A stretch of 64,000 nucleotides of DNA from Gambelia wislizenii (lineage: Eukaryota > Chordata > Lepidosauria > Squamata > Crotaphytidae), in contig JAUMIR010000005.1 in the NCBI GenBank assembly GCA_030847615.1, forward strand, positions 243,512,645-243,576,644. Direction: 5' to 3'. A program made the translations under genes and the position numbers. This document shows, in pieces, positions 42,740-54,744 of this stretch. The notes under the pieces are model-generated. The model was not told where the DNA came from. It worked only from the letters and a program-made list of their open reading frames with translations, and ran no database searches. How positions within the stretch are numbered: the stretch's first letter is position 1; each line of letters starts with the position of its first letter.

Positions 42740-44845
42740 AACTAGTACAATGCTCAGCAACATACAGTTCTGTATAATTCTGTGACACTGCCTCTCTCCA
42801 ATGGTGGCTGCTGGGTTTCCTATCAGTGGATGGTGAATTTGCTCTGCATTTTAGTCTGAACTTTAAAGAATCTATCCAAAGTGCTGAACTGCAAATAGGT
42901 TCAGCACCTTCAGTGCTTCTTTCAAGTTCAGACTAAAACCTGATGCCAATTCACTGCCTTACTGATGTGGAAACCACTAGTTCTCACTGTCTCCCCCAAC
43001 CTAGCATTACCTGAATTGCATGGGGTCTGTGAGGATCCCACTAGCATCCGAATCTTAATATGGGGAATATTTAATTAGCTCAAAATGACAGGAAGAGGTT
43101 GGATAATGGCAGGATCTTTTGACTTATGTATATCAGTAGTAATTGACTCCAAGGACCCCAAGCCAGAATATACAATTAAATGATCTTTACTGGAAATTAA
43201 TAACAGCATTCATGCAAACACTGAGCAAAGATTTGTGCAGCAGAGGATTCTCAGAGATATGTTCTGAAGGTCTCACAGCAAACCGGAAGTATGGACATAG
43301 GAGGAAGAACTGGACATTTTGGTGGTGTGTCAGGGTGATCTTTACATGTGATAGTTCCCCTGAGTGGATGGGATTTAGAGTGAAATATAATGTCTCTCTG
43401 AGTTTCCCAGGGCTAAACAGGGTTCTCTGGAAGAGTTAACAATAATTAATGGGCGATATATTTTAAACTGAATAGGAGCAGGCAATGTTTATTGTTGGGG
43501 AGGAAAGGAAGAGAAAACCATTTTGCAACCATCTAAGACTCTGTCCTTGTTGAATGGATTAGTGAATGACTCCTCTCCAGGTGTTAACTCTGACCTGGGT
43601 ATGACATGTTTAAGGAATTTCCAAAGGCCCCTCCCTAAGTTATACGTGACCCTAGCCTTTGTATCTAGGGGTCCCTGGTTTACCTGCCAACCATGTGGAA
43701 GGCCACTTCAAGCCAAATTATTAAATATTGTCAATTATGCAATAGTCCAAAATGGGGGCTGTCAGGGTAGGTAACACGAGACAGTCTTAGACCTACTTCC
43801 ATCCCCATTGCTAGCCAAAGTTATTTGGAACCAATTCTGTGTTCATTGATGCTTCTCAAGTTCCTGCAGACATAGAAATAGACTCACCTCTAAATATCAC
43901 TCCTATACATTTGCAGTTCAAAGAAGCTGGATTGTGCCACAGTTAAAAAGGAACCCCATATTTTGAATCCTGTACTAGCAAGAGAAAAAAGCCAGAGTAA
44001 AAAGGGCCAAGCTAACTTGCAGCCATCAAGTGTGTACATGGACATGATCCACTTGTACAACAGATGGAGCGGCTCCAGGCGCAGCAGCTGCACACAGGTT
44101 CTACAGTTGGAGCTGCAGTGTCTGGCCATCACAATTCAAAAATACTGTAGAGCTGGAGAAGGTACCAAAAAAGAGATAATGGCTGAGACCCTGCATCAGA
44201 GATGTTGTTACTAACATGTAACTTTGTATCATCTTCTGACTTGATTAGCTAAATCCACCTTAACAACCAGCAGCCACGCTGAGCAATGGAAGTTTGTTCT
44301 GCTGGCAACTGGAGGGCTGGAGGGTGACGTTCCTAGCCCTCTTCCACTAGGGAGCTGCAGTCTGACAAGGAGTCACAACAGGAGTCCTACTTTTGATTGT
44401 CGCACTGCAGCTCACTGGCAAGATGTGGCTGGAGACATCATCCTGCTGCACCCCAATGGCCAGCAGAACAGCCCTTCAATGCTTGGTGAGGCAATAGTGC
44501 CACAATTGTAAACATGAACACTGAACTAGCTTACACATTAGTAAATGCTCAACAGGATGCCAGAGCCAAGGGGCCAGAGTAATGCCTCAAGGAAGGAAGG
44601 GTACAACATCTGGAGATGTTGAGTTTTGGGGAGAAAGGAAAGTAAGGCGTGGAAAGTGGAGAGGGAGGAGCTTTTCTGCATCCCTCACAAGACCAGAAGT
44701 GAGAATTATCCAATGACACTTAATGGTGGGAGACTTAGGACAGGTGAAAGGAAATGTTTCTTCTCATGACACTTTGTGAAACTGCAGAATTTGCTGCCGC
44801 AGCCAGATGTAGTTGGCGCCACTAACTTAGGCACCCTGGGGGTTA
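42740..44845. other. intergenic sequence, no gene recognised
   Basis: No coding or clearly repetitive content that I can name. Confidence 0.4.
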
Positions 44846-44857
44846 GATAAACTCAGT

Positions 44858-45638
44858 GGGCTGGTTTACACGGCAGGTTTTATTGCGTTAAGTTGCGCTG
44901 TAGTGCTTTCACGCATCAGTGGTGGGTAGTTTATATGGTAATTGTTTACACAGCTATATTTTGTGGCGTTCCCACAGCCAAATGTGGTGGGGGCATGGCC
45001 AAGCATTGGAGAGGGAAAGGAATGCCATAGGAATGCCTGCCCTGGCCCCAACTCCGTGCTGAACAGCTTAGAAAGTTTTATTCCTTGCTTGAAACAGCAT
45101 TTCCTTCCAAATACAGGAAAGCCAGAGAGAGAGACGGGGGGGGGGGGGGGGAGAGCAGTTCAGCTTGCTACAGCCCTTCGTGAAATCGTTTCTCTCCCTC
45201 CCCCATGCACAGGAAAAAAGTTTTACATACTTTTGAAACAGCAGAGAAGGTGAGAAGGAATGCTCCCTGAATGAAAATAGCTGGGAATCCTTTTTGTTTG
45301 AAAACTGGCTTGCAAAATAGCAGACAGGATTTTTGCAAGTTTCCTCTAAACGCGACAGTCTTTCCTTCCTCCCTGCCCCTCTTTTGAGCCCCCCCTGCAT
45401 CATCAACCAATCACAATGCAGCTCTGCTTTAACCCTTAGCGGAATGCTAGTTTACACTGCAAATAAAGCACTACATTGCAAATATACCGGCAAAAATAGC
45501 GACATGCCCTGCCACGCTATATTTGGGTGTTTTACCTTCCCCCCTTCTGAATGAGGCGATTCTGTGCTGCGATCCGTGGGAACTATGAGCTATCTTAGCG
45601 GTATATTTAGGGGAATATTTGCCCGTGTAAACCACCCC
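44858..45638. mobile_element. 781-bp TIR element nested in a hAT element
   Basis: The termini gggctggtttacacggc and gcccgtgtaaaccacccc are inverted repeats. Inside are a 16-G run (45136-45151) and cttttgagccccccctgcat. No transposase-like frame is seen. Which superfamily it belongs to is open. Confidence 0.8.
45136..45151 (+). repeat. poly-G run (16 G)
   Basis: Sixteen consecutive G after gagagagac, inside the nested TIR element. Confidence 0.85.
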
Positions 45639-46012
45639 AGTGTCTCCTAACCTTTTCTTTACCAGGGACCCCCTTTAAATATCTTTTGTTGCCATGGACC
45701 CCCAAGGCTTAACTCAAGATTTAAAACCCTAATGATACCTACTACTGCTGCTACTACTACTACTATAATTACACCATCCATGAAACCTTCCCTCAGAGGC
45801 ACTGGAGGGGGAGGGAAGACTTCTCTCCTTTAAGTTTGTGGCTGGAGCAGATTGAATGGCAATGTGCAGGCCAAGCCAGTCAGCCTTTGCCTTGGCTCCA
45901 CTGTAGGCAGGAGGTGGGCCGAGCAGTCTTCAAGCCTTCATGGACCTCCAGTGAGGACATCATGGCACCATGTGGGTCCCCGGACCACAGGTTAAGAACC
46001 ACTGGATAAACT

Positions 46013-46732
46013 CATGGAAGATAAGGCTATTGTGTGCTTCTTGTGGGGATGGTTAAATATATTGGTTGAATTCATACAGAGCATAACTTTATGCTCATAT
46101 GTTTACATGATGGTTGCATCAACACTGCCTTGTTAGTGAATGGTGACATTGCACAACTGCATGTGCAATCAAATGCACATGTGCATCATTACATGCAAAG
46201 TGTGATGCACAATGTACCACTTGAGCTGTTTTGCATATCTCAGGCAAAAATATCCAACCACTTTTGAGGGGAACTTAGGAATGTATAGGATACCAACAGG
46301 ATCCTGGCCTCCAGTGTCTGAGTCTGCCATACAGTTGCTAGGGAAGATGAGCAGGAGGGTTCATGCCTTGCTTGTGGAGTTTTCACAGGAGCTGGGCTCA
46401 GTCAAGATATTTAGCTGCCTGAGGCAAAAGGCAAAATGCCCTCTCCCATTCCCAGATACAGAAGCTGAATGGATAGGTAATTGAATATTGGTGACAGGTT
46501 AACCTCAATCTGGCACTTCAGGTAGCAGATTTACTCTGTGCCTGATGGTAGGGCAGGTCCTGCATAGGCATCTGGTTGGCTGGTGCAGCACAGCTTGGAG
46601 AAACTACTTTTTTTGGAATCCCCCAGCCAGCAGGCCTTTGTTGGAACAGAGATGCCTTTGATCTGATCCAGCAGTGCTCCTCTTATGTCCTTCTGGTGAT
46701 GAGCAACCAAAATGCACAGAGATGCAAGAATA
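46013..46732. other. intergenic sequence, no gene recognised
   Basis: No coding signal. The region around 46090-46225 is rich in gcacatgtgcat-like alternating words. Confidence 0.4.
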
Positions 46733-47988
46733 ATAGAATCATAGAATCATAGAATTGCAGAGTTGGAAGAGACCACGAGGCCCATCCAGTCCAACCCCCC
46801 TGCCACGCAGGAAATCTTGATCAAAGCATCCCCGACAGATGGCCATCCAGCCTCTGTTTAAAGACCTCCAAGGAAGGAGACCCCACCACGCTCCGAGGGA
46901 GTGTGTTCCACTGCCGAACAGCTCTTACTGTCAAAAAGTTCCTCCTCATGTTGAGGTGGAATCTCTGCTCCTGGAGCTTGCACCCATTGCTCCGTGTTCC
47001 AGTCTCTGGAGCAGCAGAAAACAAGCCTGCTCCATCCTCAGCGTGACATCCCTTCAAATACTTAAACAGGGCTATCATATCGCCTCTTAACCGTCTTTTT
47101 TCCAGGCTAAACATACCCAGCTCCCTAAGTCTCTCCTCATAAGGCATCGTTTCCAGACCTTTCACCATTTTAGTTGCCCTTCTCTGGACACGCTCCAATT
47201 TGTCAATATCCTTTCTGAATTGTGGTGCCCAGAACTGGACACAGTATTCTAAGTGAGGTCTGACCAAGGCAGAATAGAGTGGCACTATTACTTCCCTTGA
47301 TCTAGACACTATACTTCTATTGATACAGCCCAAAATCGCATTGGCCTTTTTAACTGCCACATCACACTGTTGGCTCATGTTCAACTTGTGGTCTACTAGG
47401 ACTCCTAGATCCCTTTCGCACGTAGTCTCATTCAGCCAGGTCTCTCCCATCCTATATTTATGCATTTCATTTTTCCGCCCTAAATGCAGTACTTTACATT
47501 TCTCCGTATTGAATTTCATTTTGTTAGCTTTGGCCCAGCTCTCCAGTCTATCCAGGTCATTCTGAATTTTGATCCTGTCCTCTAGGGTATTAGCTACTCC
47601 CAATTTGGTGTCATCTGCAAATTTGATAAGTATGCCCCTAATTCCCTCATCTAAGTCATTGATAAAGATGTTGAATAGCACTGGGCCCAGGACAGAACCC
47701 TGTGGCACCCCACTGGTCACATCTTTCCAAGACGAAGAGGAGCCACTGCTGAGCACCCTTTGGGTTCGGCCGGTCAACCAATTACAAATCCATTGAACAG
47801 TTAACTTGTCTAGCCCACATTTTACAAGCTTGTTTGCAAGAATGTCATGGGGAACCTTGTCAAAGGCCTTACTGAAATCAAGGTATGCGATGTCCACAGC
47901 ATTCCCTTCATCTACCAAGCTGGTAACTTTATCAAAAAAAGAGATCAGATTAGTCTGGCATGACTTGTTTCTCTGAAACCCATGTTGA
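46733..47988 (-). mobile_element. CR1 LINE, 5'-truncated, near-identical to the 3427 copy
   Basis: The minus-strand frame 47988-46821 encodes the same CR1 ORF2 half, with FADDTKLG catalytic motif and the [12 protein letters not shown] end. Against 3513-4772 I count about six amino-acid differences in roughly 385 (for example VECG/VKCG, one G missing after TKLG, CDAAAKK/CDVAVKK, RRFRG/RRLRG, PQSV/PRSV). The first residues of the longer open frame up to 48020 come from the adjoining older CR1 and are not part of this element. The 3' octamer repeat is at 46737-46758. Confidence 0.95.
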
Positions 47989-48262
47989 CTGGAAGAGTTG
48001 GAAGAGACCACAAGGGCCATCTAGTCCAACCCCCTGCCATGCAAGAATACACAATCAAAGCATTTCTGACAGATGGCCACCCAAACCTCTGTTTAAAAAC
48101 CTTCAAAGAAGGAGACTCCACCATACTCCAAGGCAGCATATTCCATTGTTGAACAGCTCTTACAGTCAGGAAGTTCTTCCTAATGTTTAGGGGGAATCTC
48201 TTTTCCTATAGTTTGAGTCCATTGCTCGGTGTCCTAGTCTCTGGAGCAGCGCAAAACAAGCT
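47989..48262 (-). mobile_element. older CR1 3' fragment abutting the young CR1
   Basis: The sequence gagttggaagagaccacaag then ggccatctagtccaaccccc to ctctggagcagcgcaaaaca matches the CR1 3' region but with more changes. It lacks the terminal octamers on this side, as expected if the young CR1 landed there. Confidence 0.88.
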
Positions 48263-49267
48263 GTTCTTATACATGGATACACAGTGACAGGCATCTTCCA
48301 GAGCTTCTGGGGGTCTTCTGGAGGTCTTGGAGGATGAGGTCATTGATCCTGGAAGTCCTTTAGCAGATGATGTCATCAACCTCTGCAAGATTTTTTGCCC
48401 ATGAGCAAAAGAGGAAAAATTGTATTCTTCCCCAACCTCATTTTTGTTTTGTGGGTTTTATGCAAAAAAATTAAAAAATAAACTCATTGATTCTTTAATG
48501 CAGAAAAATATTTTGTGCAAAAAAAGATTATTTTGCACAAAACAATGTTCTCTGTGCAAAATATGGTATTATTTAGCCCACATGCTAAATACTTTGAAAA
48601 AAAATATGTGAAAAATCATTAAAATGTATGAAAACTCAGCAAGGAGAAAACTTTTTTATGGTGCAAAATTTTGCTAAAAATGTGCAAACACCCCCCCCCC
48701 AAAAAATACCCACCTTGGAGAAAACTTTTGATTTTTTTTTTCATTTTTCTGCAGAAGAACTGAATAAGCAATTTTTAAAAAATCCCTGCTGCCTGGAGGC
48801 ACCTGGGGAAGGGAGAGATCTTTCTTGTAGAGACTGAAAATTGTCACTTGCAGAGGGCTTCTGAAATAAGTCAGAGCAGCACCTGAGATCAGAGACTGTT
48901 ACATGACAGTTTTTAGCATGGGGAGAAATGGATTCCCTCCTCCCGAGTTCATCCCTTGTTGTTTACACAATTTGTCACGGTAGCATAAGTCACGGTTTTT
49001 AAAATTTCTTGTTCTGAGTGCCTCCATCCCAGGATAGGGGCACACAGCAGAGCAGTATTTTGATTTGTCGGCCTTTTGAGGGGACGTACTTACAACGGAA
49101 GCCTGGCAAGTCTGGATCCACCATTTTTGGAAAGGTCAGGACCACCCCCACCCTTGCCAGGCACAGCTACACTCGCTTCTAAAGAGAACCCTCCTCCCCA
49201 TGCTCCACGAAACTACTGCCTCCCGCCCTTGCGTGGGGTGTGTGTGTCCTCTCCATGACTGTCAGTG
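48263..49267. other. intergenic sequence with TGCAAAA-rich low complexity
   Basis: From about 48455 to 48760 the sequence repeats words such as tgcaaaaaa, tgcagaaaa, tttgcac and tgtgcaaaa at irregular spacing, with a 10-C run at 48691-48700. No gene is seen. Confidence 0.5.
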
Positions 49268-49269
49268 AT

Positions 49270-49510
49270 AAACCTGGAACACTAAGGAGATTTTCAGACT
49301 ACACTGTTATAGTGTTACTATTCCACTTTAACTGCTCTGGCTTCCTCTTGTGGAATTCTGGGGTTTGTAGTTTAGTGAGGCCTAAGAGCTCTCTGGCTGA
49401 GAGTTGTAAATGCCCCTCCCTAAACTGCAAATCCCGGGATTCAAGAGGAGGCAGCCATAGCAAATAAAGTGCAATAGTAACACTATAACAGTGTTGTCTG
49501 AAAATCTCCT
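49270..49510. mobile_element. palindromic MITE with ggagattttc termini
   Basis: The left ggagattttcagactacact then gttatagtgttactattcca pairs with the right aatagtaacactataacagt then gttgtctgaaaatctcc. The inner tggaattctggggtttgtag pairs with ctgcaaatcccgggattcaa. Flanking taa and tag suggest a 3-bp target. It shares its terminal ten bases with 19441-20066. Confidence 0.85.
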
Positions 49511-49949
49511 AGCTTGCTGGCTGATTAGAATTATCTTTAACAACAACAACAACTCTATCCTGCTGTTGTGTGTGTGTGGAGGGAGGACAATCCTCAAGGT
49601 GTACAGTATATTGTTTTTAAAACTTATTTTATTGCATTTGGTTTTATTGGATGTTTTCAGCTTCTTTTATCTGTCCTGTTCTTATAAAAGGGAGATAATA
49701 TATCACACACGTCCCCAGTGTATTTTAAAGGATCTTTCTTTTGCATTGGGTTTTATTGACTGTTTCCAGATTCTTCTCTTTCGCCATTAACAGCAACACA
49801 ATGTGTAAAAAACAGAATGAACTTTGTTATTTTAGCAGGGAGATGAATGTTATTCTCATCTCTGCAGACTGAGCTGCCACTAAAAAACAGAAGAGCATAC
49901 TATGACTTTTTTTTTTTAATTGAAACCCTATTTAAGATGCCTTAACTTC

Positions 49950-50468
49950 TGTACGACCTGGAATACCGTGTCCAGTTCTGGGCACCACAATTCAGGAAGG
50001 ATATTGAGAAGCTGGAACGTGTCCAGAGGAGGGCGACCAGCATGTTGGGAGGTCTGGAAGCCATGCCCTATGAGGGGCGGCTTAGGGAGCTGGGCATGCT
50101 TACTCTGAAGAAGAGAAGGTTGTGAAGTGACATGATAGCCATGTTTAAATATTTGAAGGGATGTCATACTGAGGATGGAGCAAGCTTATTTTCTGCTGCT
50201 CCAGAGACTAGGACATGGAGCAATGGGTTCAAACTACAGGAAAAGAGATTCCACCTAAACATTAGGAAGAACTTCCTGACAGTAAGAGCTGTTCAGAAGT
50301 GGAATACACTGCCTCGTAGTGTGGTGGAGTCTCCTTCTTTGGAAGCTTTTAAACAGAGGCTGGATGGCCATCTGTCAGGAATGATTTGATTCTGTGTTCT
50401 TGCATGACAGGAGGTTGGACTGGCTGGCCCTTGTGGTCTCTTCCAAATCTATGATTCTATGATTCTAT
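49950..50468 (+). mobile_element. CR1 LINE 3' fragment, plus strand, older subfamily
   Basis: Reads gaataccgtgtccagttctg, acgtgtccagaggagggcga then a frame at 50132-50389 with [20 protein letters not shown] and [12 protein letters not shown] stop (tga near 50123) breaks the upstream frame. The terminal gattctatgattctat is at 50451-50466. Confidence 0.93.
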
Positions 50469-50724
50469 ATGGAAGGAACCCTCATAGGAGTACATTTACA
50501 TTGAATACAAAGGAGGAGGCAACACACCGTTTCTACGGGTTTTGTTGTTGTTGTATGCCATTTATAACAAGAGATAATCTCCCACAAGACAGGTGTGGCC
50601 AGCTACAACAGCTCCATGTTAAAGGTACAGGAGTCTGGTCTAAACATGCAAATCCCATGCCATTACTTTTATACTCCATCAATGGCTTTGCAGTAATAGC
50701 CCATGGCTACTAAAATGTCTTCTA

Positions 50725-51051
50725 CAGGTCTCTCCCCCTATTCACGGGGGATATGTTCCTGGACTGATGTGAATCCACATATAATAGCGAGCCACCATAG
50801 AATACCATAGAATTGCACTGGAGGACCTAGAAAATGCCTAGAGAGGATGCCCCTCTAGGCATCTGCTGCGACTCTATGGTCATCTTCCAGTGGAAGCTAA
50901 TCATTGAGTCATGCTGGAAGACCTCCCAATGCCTAGATGAAGCACCTCAACTGTGACTCTATGGTCCTCCAGATGCCTAGAGAGACCTTTCCCCCCTACC
51001 ATAAGTAATTGAAACCACAGGTACTGATCCCGCATAAATGGGAGTAACCTG
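50725..51051. mobile_element. pogo/Tigger-like MITE
   Basis: The left caggtctctccccctattca and right gcataaatgggagtaacctg are imperfect TIRs, with TA before the left end. The inside carries the phrase cactggaggacctagaaaat also found in 33992-34240. Confidence 0.75.
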
Positions 51052-51054
51052 CAT

Positions 51055-51567
51055 ATACCCCAGAGTAGACATCCCAGGCCAAGTAGGGGAAATGAGAGAA
51101 TCCTCTGCTCCCATCAACTTGTACAGCTTTCCACAGCTGTTTCCAGTGTTTCTATGTGGCTTCTAAAAGCCATTTCTCACATTATATATACCATCCAACA
51201 TTTCATGAAAAGAAACTTGAACACCAATGATGGAGTAACATCTGAGTGTGGTCAAAAGAGTGTATCTAGGCAACAAGAGGGCAACAGTAATGAGGGGGTA
51301 CTATTTTAAGCAGAGAAAGCTTAGAATTAATGTACCGAATTTAGGAAAGCCTGGGGTGGGGGAGAAAAAACAAACCCTAAACTAATAAAAACAATATTCT
51401 CTGTGGATGCTTGCACACAGCATGATTAACAACAAATGTAGTATTATTTAATACATTATTGTAAAATCAAAATCTTGTCCTCAAAATTACAGCTTTCTCT
51501 CAGATCCATGGCCACTGCAACTCTGTATTCAAACCCTCTCCCTCTGCCCCATGCACTTTATGAGCCT
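51055..51567. other. intergenic sequence, no feature recognised
   Basis: AT-rich, with no coding or clear repeat signal. Confidence 0.4.
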
Positions 51568-51730
51568 TCACATCACCTGTCAACTTATGGCAATCCCATG
51601 AACTTCATAGAATTATCTTAGGCAAGAAATATTCATCAGTGGTTTTCCCAGTTTGTTCCTCTGAAATATAGTCTACAGAACTTGGTATTCACTGCTGGTC
51701 TCCCATTTGAGTACTAACTAGGGCTCTCCA
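51568..51730 (-). mobile_element. 5S-type SINE fragment
   Basis: The text cacctgtcaacttatggcaa, catagaattatcttaggcaa and ctcccatttgagtactaact then agggct matches 30671-31090 in the same order and strand. Confidence 0.7.
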
Positions 51731-52031
51731 TCTTCCCCTACTTCGTGCAAGTTGTATATACAGTATTCCTTTTGTTTGCCATGAGACGTAACCCATGGTC
51801 CTATAATCCAGGTTCCAAAATGGCTGCATCTGCAGTTTCTCCTGTGCTTTTAGCCTCCTTCTGAAGGGGAAGAGCAAGACTCCACTCTCTCTGCTTCAAA
51901 GTGCTGACTCTTTCCTGGTGAGTTAATTGAGTGCAAAGGCATTTGTGATATAAATTGGGACTTTGCAGCAATTGGAGCAACTGGGAGGGAAAGTGGGACT
52001 TTTAAAAACCAACTCAGAAAGTGGGAAGGCA

Positions 52032-52227
52032 GAGAATCATAGAATCATAGAATTGCAGAGTTGGAAGAGACCACGAGGGCCATCCAGTTCAACCCCCTGC
52101 CACGCAGGAAATCTTGCTCAAAGCATCCCTGACAGATGGCCATCCAGCCTCTGTTTAAAGACCTCCAAGGAAGGAGATCCCACCACACTCTGAGGGAGTG
52201 TGTTCCACTGCCTAACAGCTCTGACAG
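52032..52227 (-). mobile_element. CR1 3' fragment
   Basis: Begins with the reverse octamers agaatcatagaatcatagaa, then gagttggaagagaccacgag, ggccatccagttcaaccccc and ends cactgcctaacagctctgac. It is close to the young copies but only about 195 bp long. Confidence 0.92.
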
Positions 52228-52987
52228 AAGTAAGCGTAGCCATCCGAGCTGAACTGGGACAGTTGCAGGGTGTGCATTATGTTGTTTAGATGTGCAGCTA
52301 GGGCATTTTAAGCCTATGTGAATGCAATATATCTCTTTTTGCAAACAATTGTATCCTCCTTCCAGTGGTGTAGCTACTATTGGACTATGAGGGGACTTGC
52401 CCCTGAAACTCTACCCAATGGGGCTACCTCTTGCTGCCTGGCCAACCTCTAGGCATGCAATGAAAGACAAGATGGCAGCAGCAGTCATGTTCAGGTGGCC
52501 CATTTTTACTTCCTGCACTAAGCCTCCAGCTATATTGCCAATGAGCTATGATGCGTGACCTTTCCCGACTGAGCATATGACCAAATGCGCCTCTACACAA
52601 TGTATAAAATGGCCCTCAATCTATTGTGTTACATCCCTTCCAGAGCAGCAAGAGCAGATTTTCCAAGAGCTTCAGTGAAGGTGGGAAAGCTCTTTTGCAG
52701 GAGAGGATTTTATCTTAGGCAACACAGGATCTGAGCCATTTTTTAAAACAAGAAGAAGAACACAACATTTCTTGGGGTCTAAAGAGCCTGGGTAGCTCAA
52801 GGGTAGGGAAAGCACGATACTCCATATGTGTTCAACTGCAATTCTCATCAGTCTTAGATAGCACAGCCAATGATCTGGGATGTTGGGAGCTGCAATCCAA
52901 CATACATTTCCCACTTGTGCTTTAATTAAAGCTTACAGAGAAGCCACCAAGTCAGCACCACAGAAGCACAGCCCTTCTATTGCATTT

Positions 52988-53041
52988 GTACATTGTGCAT
53001 TTTGGTTGCACATCATATGCTGTGCATTTTGGTTGTACATC
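52988..53041 (+). repeat. 27-bp tandem repeat, two units with partial units around
   Basis: The unit gcattttggttgcacatcat atgctgt is followed by a second with four changes. Shorter pieces (acattgtgcatt) flank both sides up to 52978 and 53075. Confidence 0.6.
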
Positions 53042-53989
53042 ATGTATTGTACATTGTGCATTGCACAATGGAACCTAGTCATTGACGTGTGTTGAGCAAT
53101 GTTGTTATTCTATATGGGACTTATGTAGTGCTTGCACAGCATATCTCCTCATGTTGATATTTACACTGAGCTGATGGGATGTGGGATTGCAGCCAATGTC
53201 AGCCAATTTATTTGGGCATCTGAGACAGAAATTAAAAGTGCTTCATCCCATTCCTGGCAGCAAAAATACATTCAGTAACCAACAATGAGCTGCCCATAAT
53301 CTGTTGCATAAAGTCTCCTCCTCTCCTTGCTTAATGGCCCTACAGTTTGAACAAGTTTTAAGAAGCCATGAGCACGGAGTAAGGATACTCTTTGGCTAGT
53401 GCAGAAAAGGTAAGAATGTGGGCAGCATGCAAGTCTCTCTGGCATGATTCCCAAATGGACATGGTACTGATAAAAATTCTTTCTATTTCCTCTCCTGCCA
53501 CTGCTTTATCTCTGTTAGCTGATGTGTTCTCTGCTAAAAGGTATAATTTCAGAGCATATGCTTGAACTCATACATGTTCTGAGTAGCTATGCCTGTAAAA
53601 GATCTTGTGACTTTGGCAGCAGTGTGTCATAGGAAAACTGGAGTCAATAATCCACGCCCACAAAGAACTAGCTAAAAGGGAAATTTGACTGAAAACACAA
53701 GAATAAAAAATAGACAGAATAATTGCATTGGGAAATAGCAAATACTGTGGTCGAGCTTCATCAATGGCAAGCACACAAAACACAAATAGCTAGCTAACAG
53801 AGCATGGTTGTTTTAGGAAATACTAACTCAAATATACAAACTCATAAGCCTGAGATAATTTGGAGGTAAGCAGTATGATGTTTTAGGATTTGCTAAGTGG
53901 AAGGAGAGATGAGAAAAAGAAAGAGGTTGAAAAGTAAGGACAATATAATACTTTCCTTAATCCACCCCACTGTGCGCATGCGTGCATGT

Positions 53990-54025
53990 GCACACACACA
54001 CAAACATACACACACACACACACAC
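53990..54025 (+). repeat. (CA)n microsatellite
   Basis: A CA run interrupted by aaacata. Confidence 0.9.
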
Positions 54026-54744
54026 CAGAGAATGGGAAGCAGATGGGGGGAACTGAATGTTCATGGAAAATGCTCCCTGAAAGATAGGTTTTAGGGGCAA
54101 TAAACATCATCTTGCCTTGGCCCCATTGAACATTCTTGGGAGGAAATGGGGAATGTTGCATTTCTAGTAGGGAGCAGTGCCAAGAAGAGAACAAGCTACT
54201 CAAGTCCTCTAAGCCAGACCAGGACTTTAAGAGACAGAATAAGCTAATGAGATTCTTCAGACAAAATCCCAAATTTTGGGGGTTCTGAAAGAGTGACCTC
54301 AGCTGGCTTACTCAAAAATGGATGCTGACTCTTTCCCCCAAACAAACTGCTTTTGAATTTGGGATCTTTTTACAGGATTTGAGGTAAGAAAATAAGTTTC
54401 AGATCAGGAAGTTCTTCTAAAACAAAGAGAACCCCTCAAACAAGGCTGTCTTTCTAGACTTCCTGAGAAACATTTCCTGCTACTTTGTTTGAACAAAAAG
54501 GTAATAATGTGTCAGACAAGCACACACTTAAAGAAAGACATCACAGAAATGTTGAGTTGCCCACCTTTGTCCCAAAAGTGACCTACTCTACCAGTGCCAT
54601 TTTCTGTCCATAATCCATTGTTTGCCAACTGCAGGATGCCATACTGTGAGAGATAAAGCTTTGCTTGGAAGTATTCAGTATTCCAATAATTTAATCAGTA
54701 TTCTTGACAGATCTGGTGGTGTTAGTTAATGAGCACATGATTTC

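Larger units (their letters stand above)
44854..46004 (+). mobile_element. hAT element (TTAACC termini) split by another TIR element
   Basis: The outer flanks are the identical 8-mers gataaact at 44846-44853 and 46005-46012. The first few bases (cagt) of the hAT lie at 44854, the rest from 45639 (agtgtctcctaaccttttct) to 46004 (ggttaagaaccactg). The body matches 34376-34736. The 780-bp insert is listed separately. Confidence 0.85.
52228..54740. other. intergenic sequence, no gene recognised
   Basis: It holds a short repeat at 52978-53075 (two 27-bp units gcattttggttg[c/t]acatcat...), a half MITE near 52840-52910, and a CA microsatellite at 53990-54025. Confidence 0.45.

Noticed and set aside
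46821..48020. 399-codon frame with a start in [10 protein letters not shown]
   Set aside because: The apparent start lies in the antisense 3' end of a neighbouring older CR1; the true element is a 5'-truncated CR1.
48455..48760. CRISPR-like or satellite array
   Set aside because: There is no fixed repeat unit or regular spacer length, and this is a vertebrate genome.
53883..54272. 129-codon minus-strand frame
   Set aside because: Its middle is the translated CA microsatellite; no other support.
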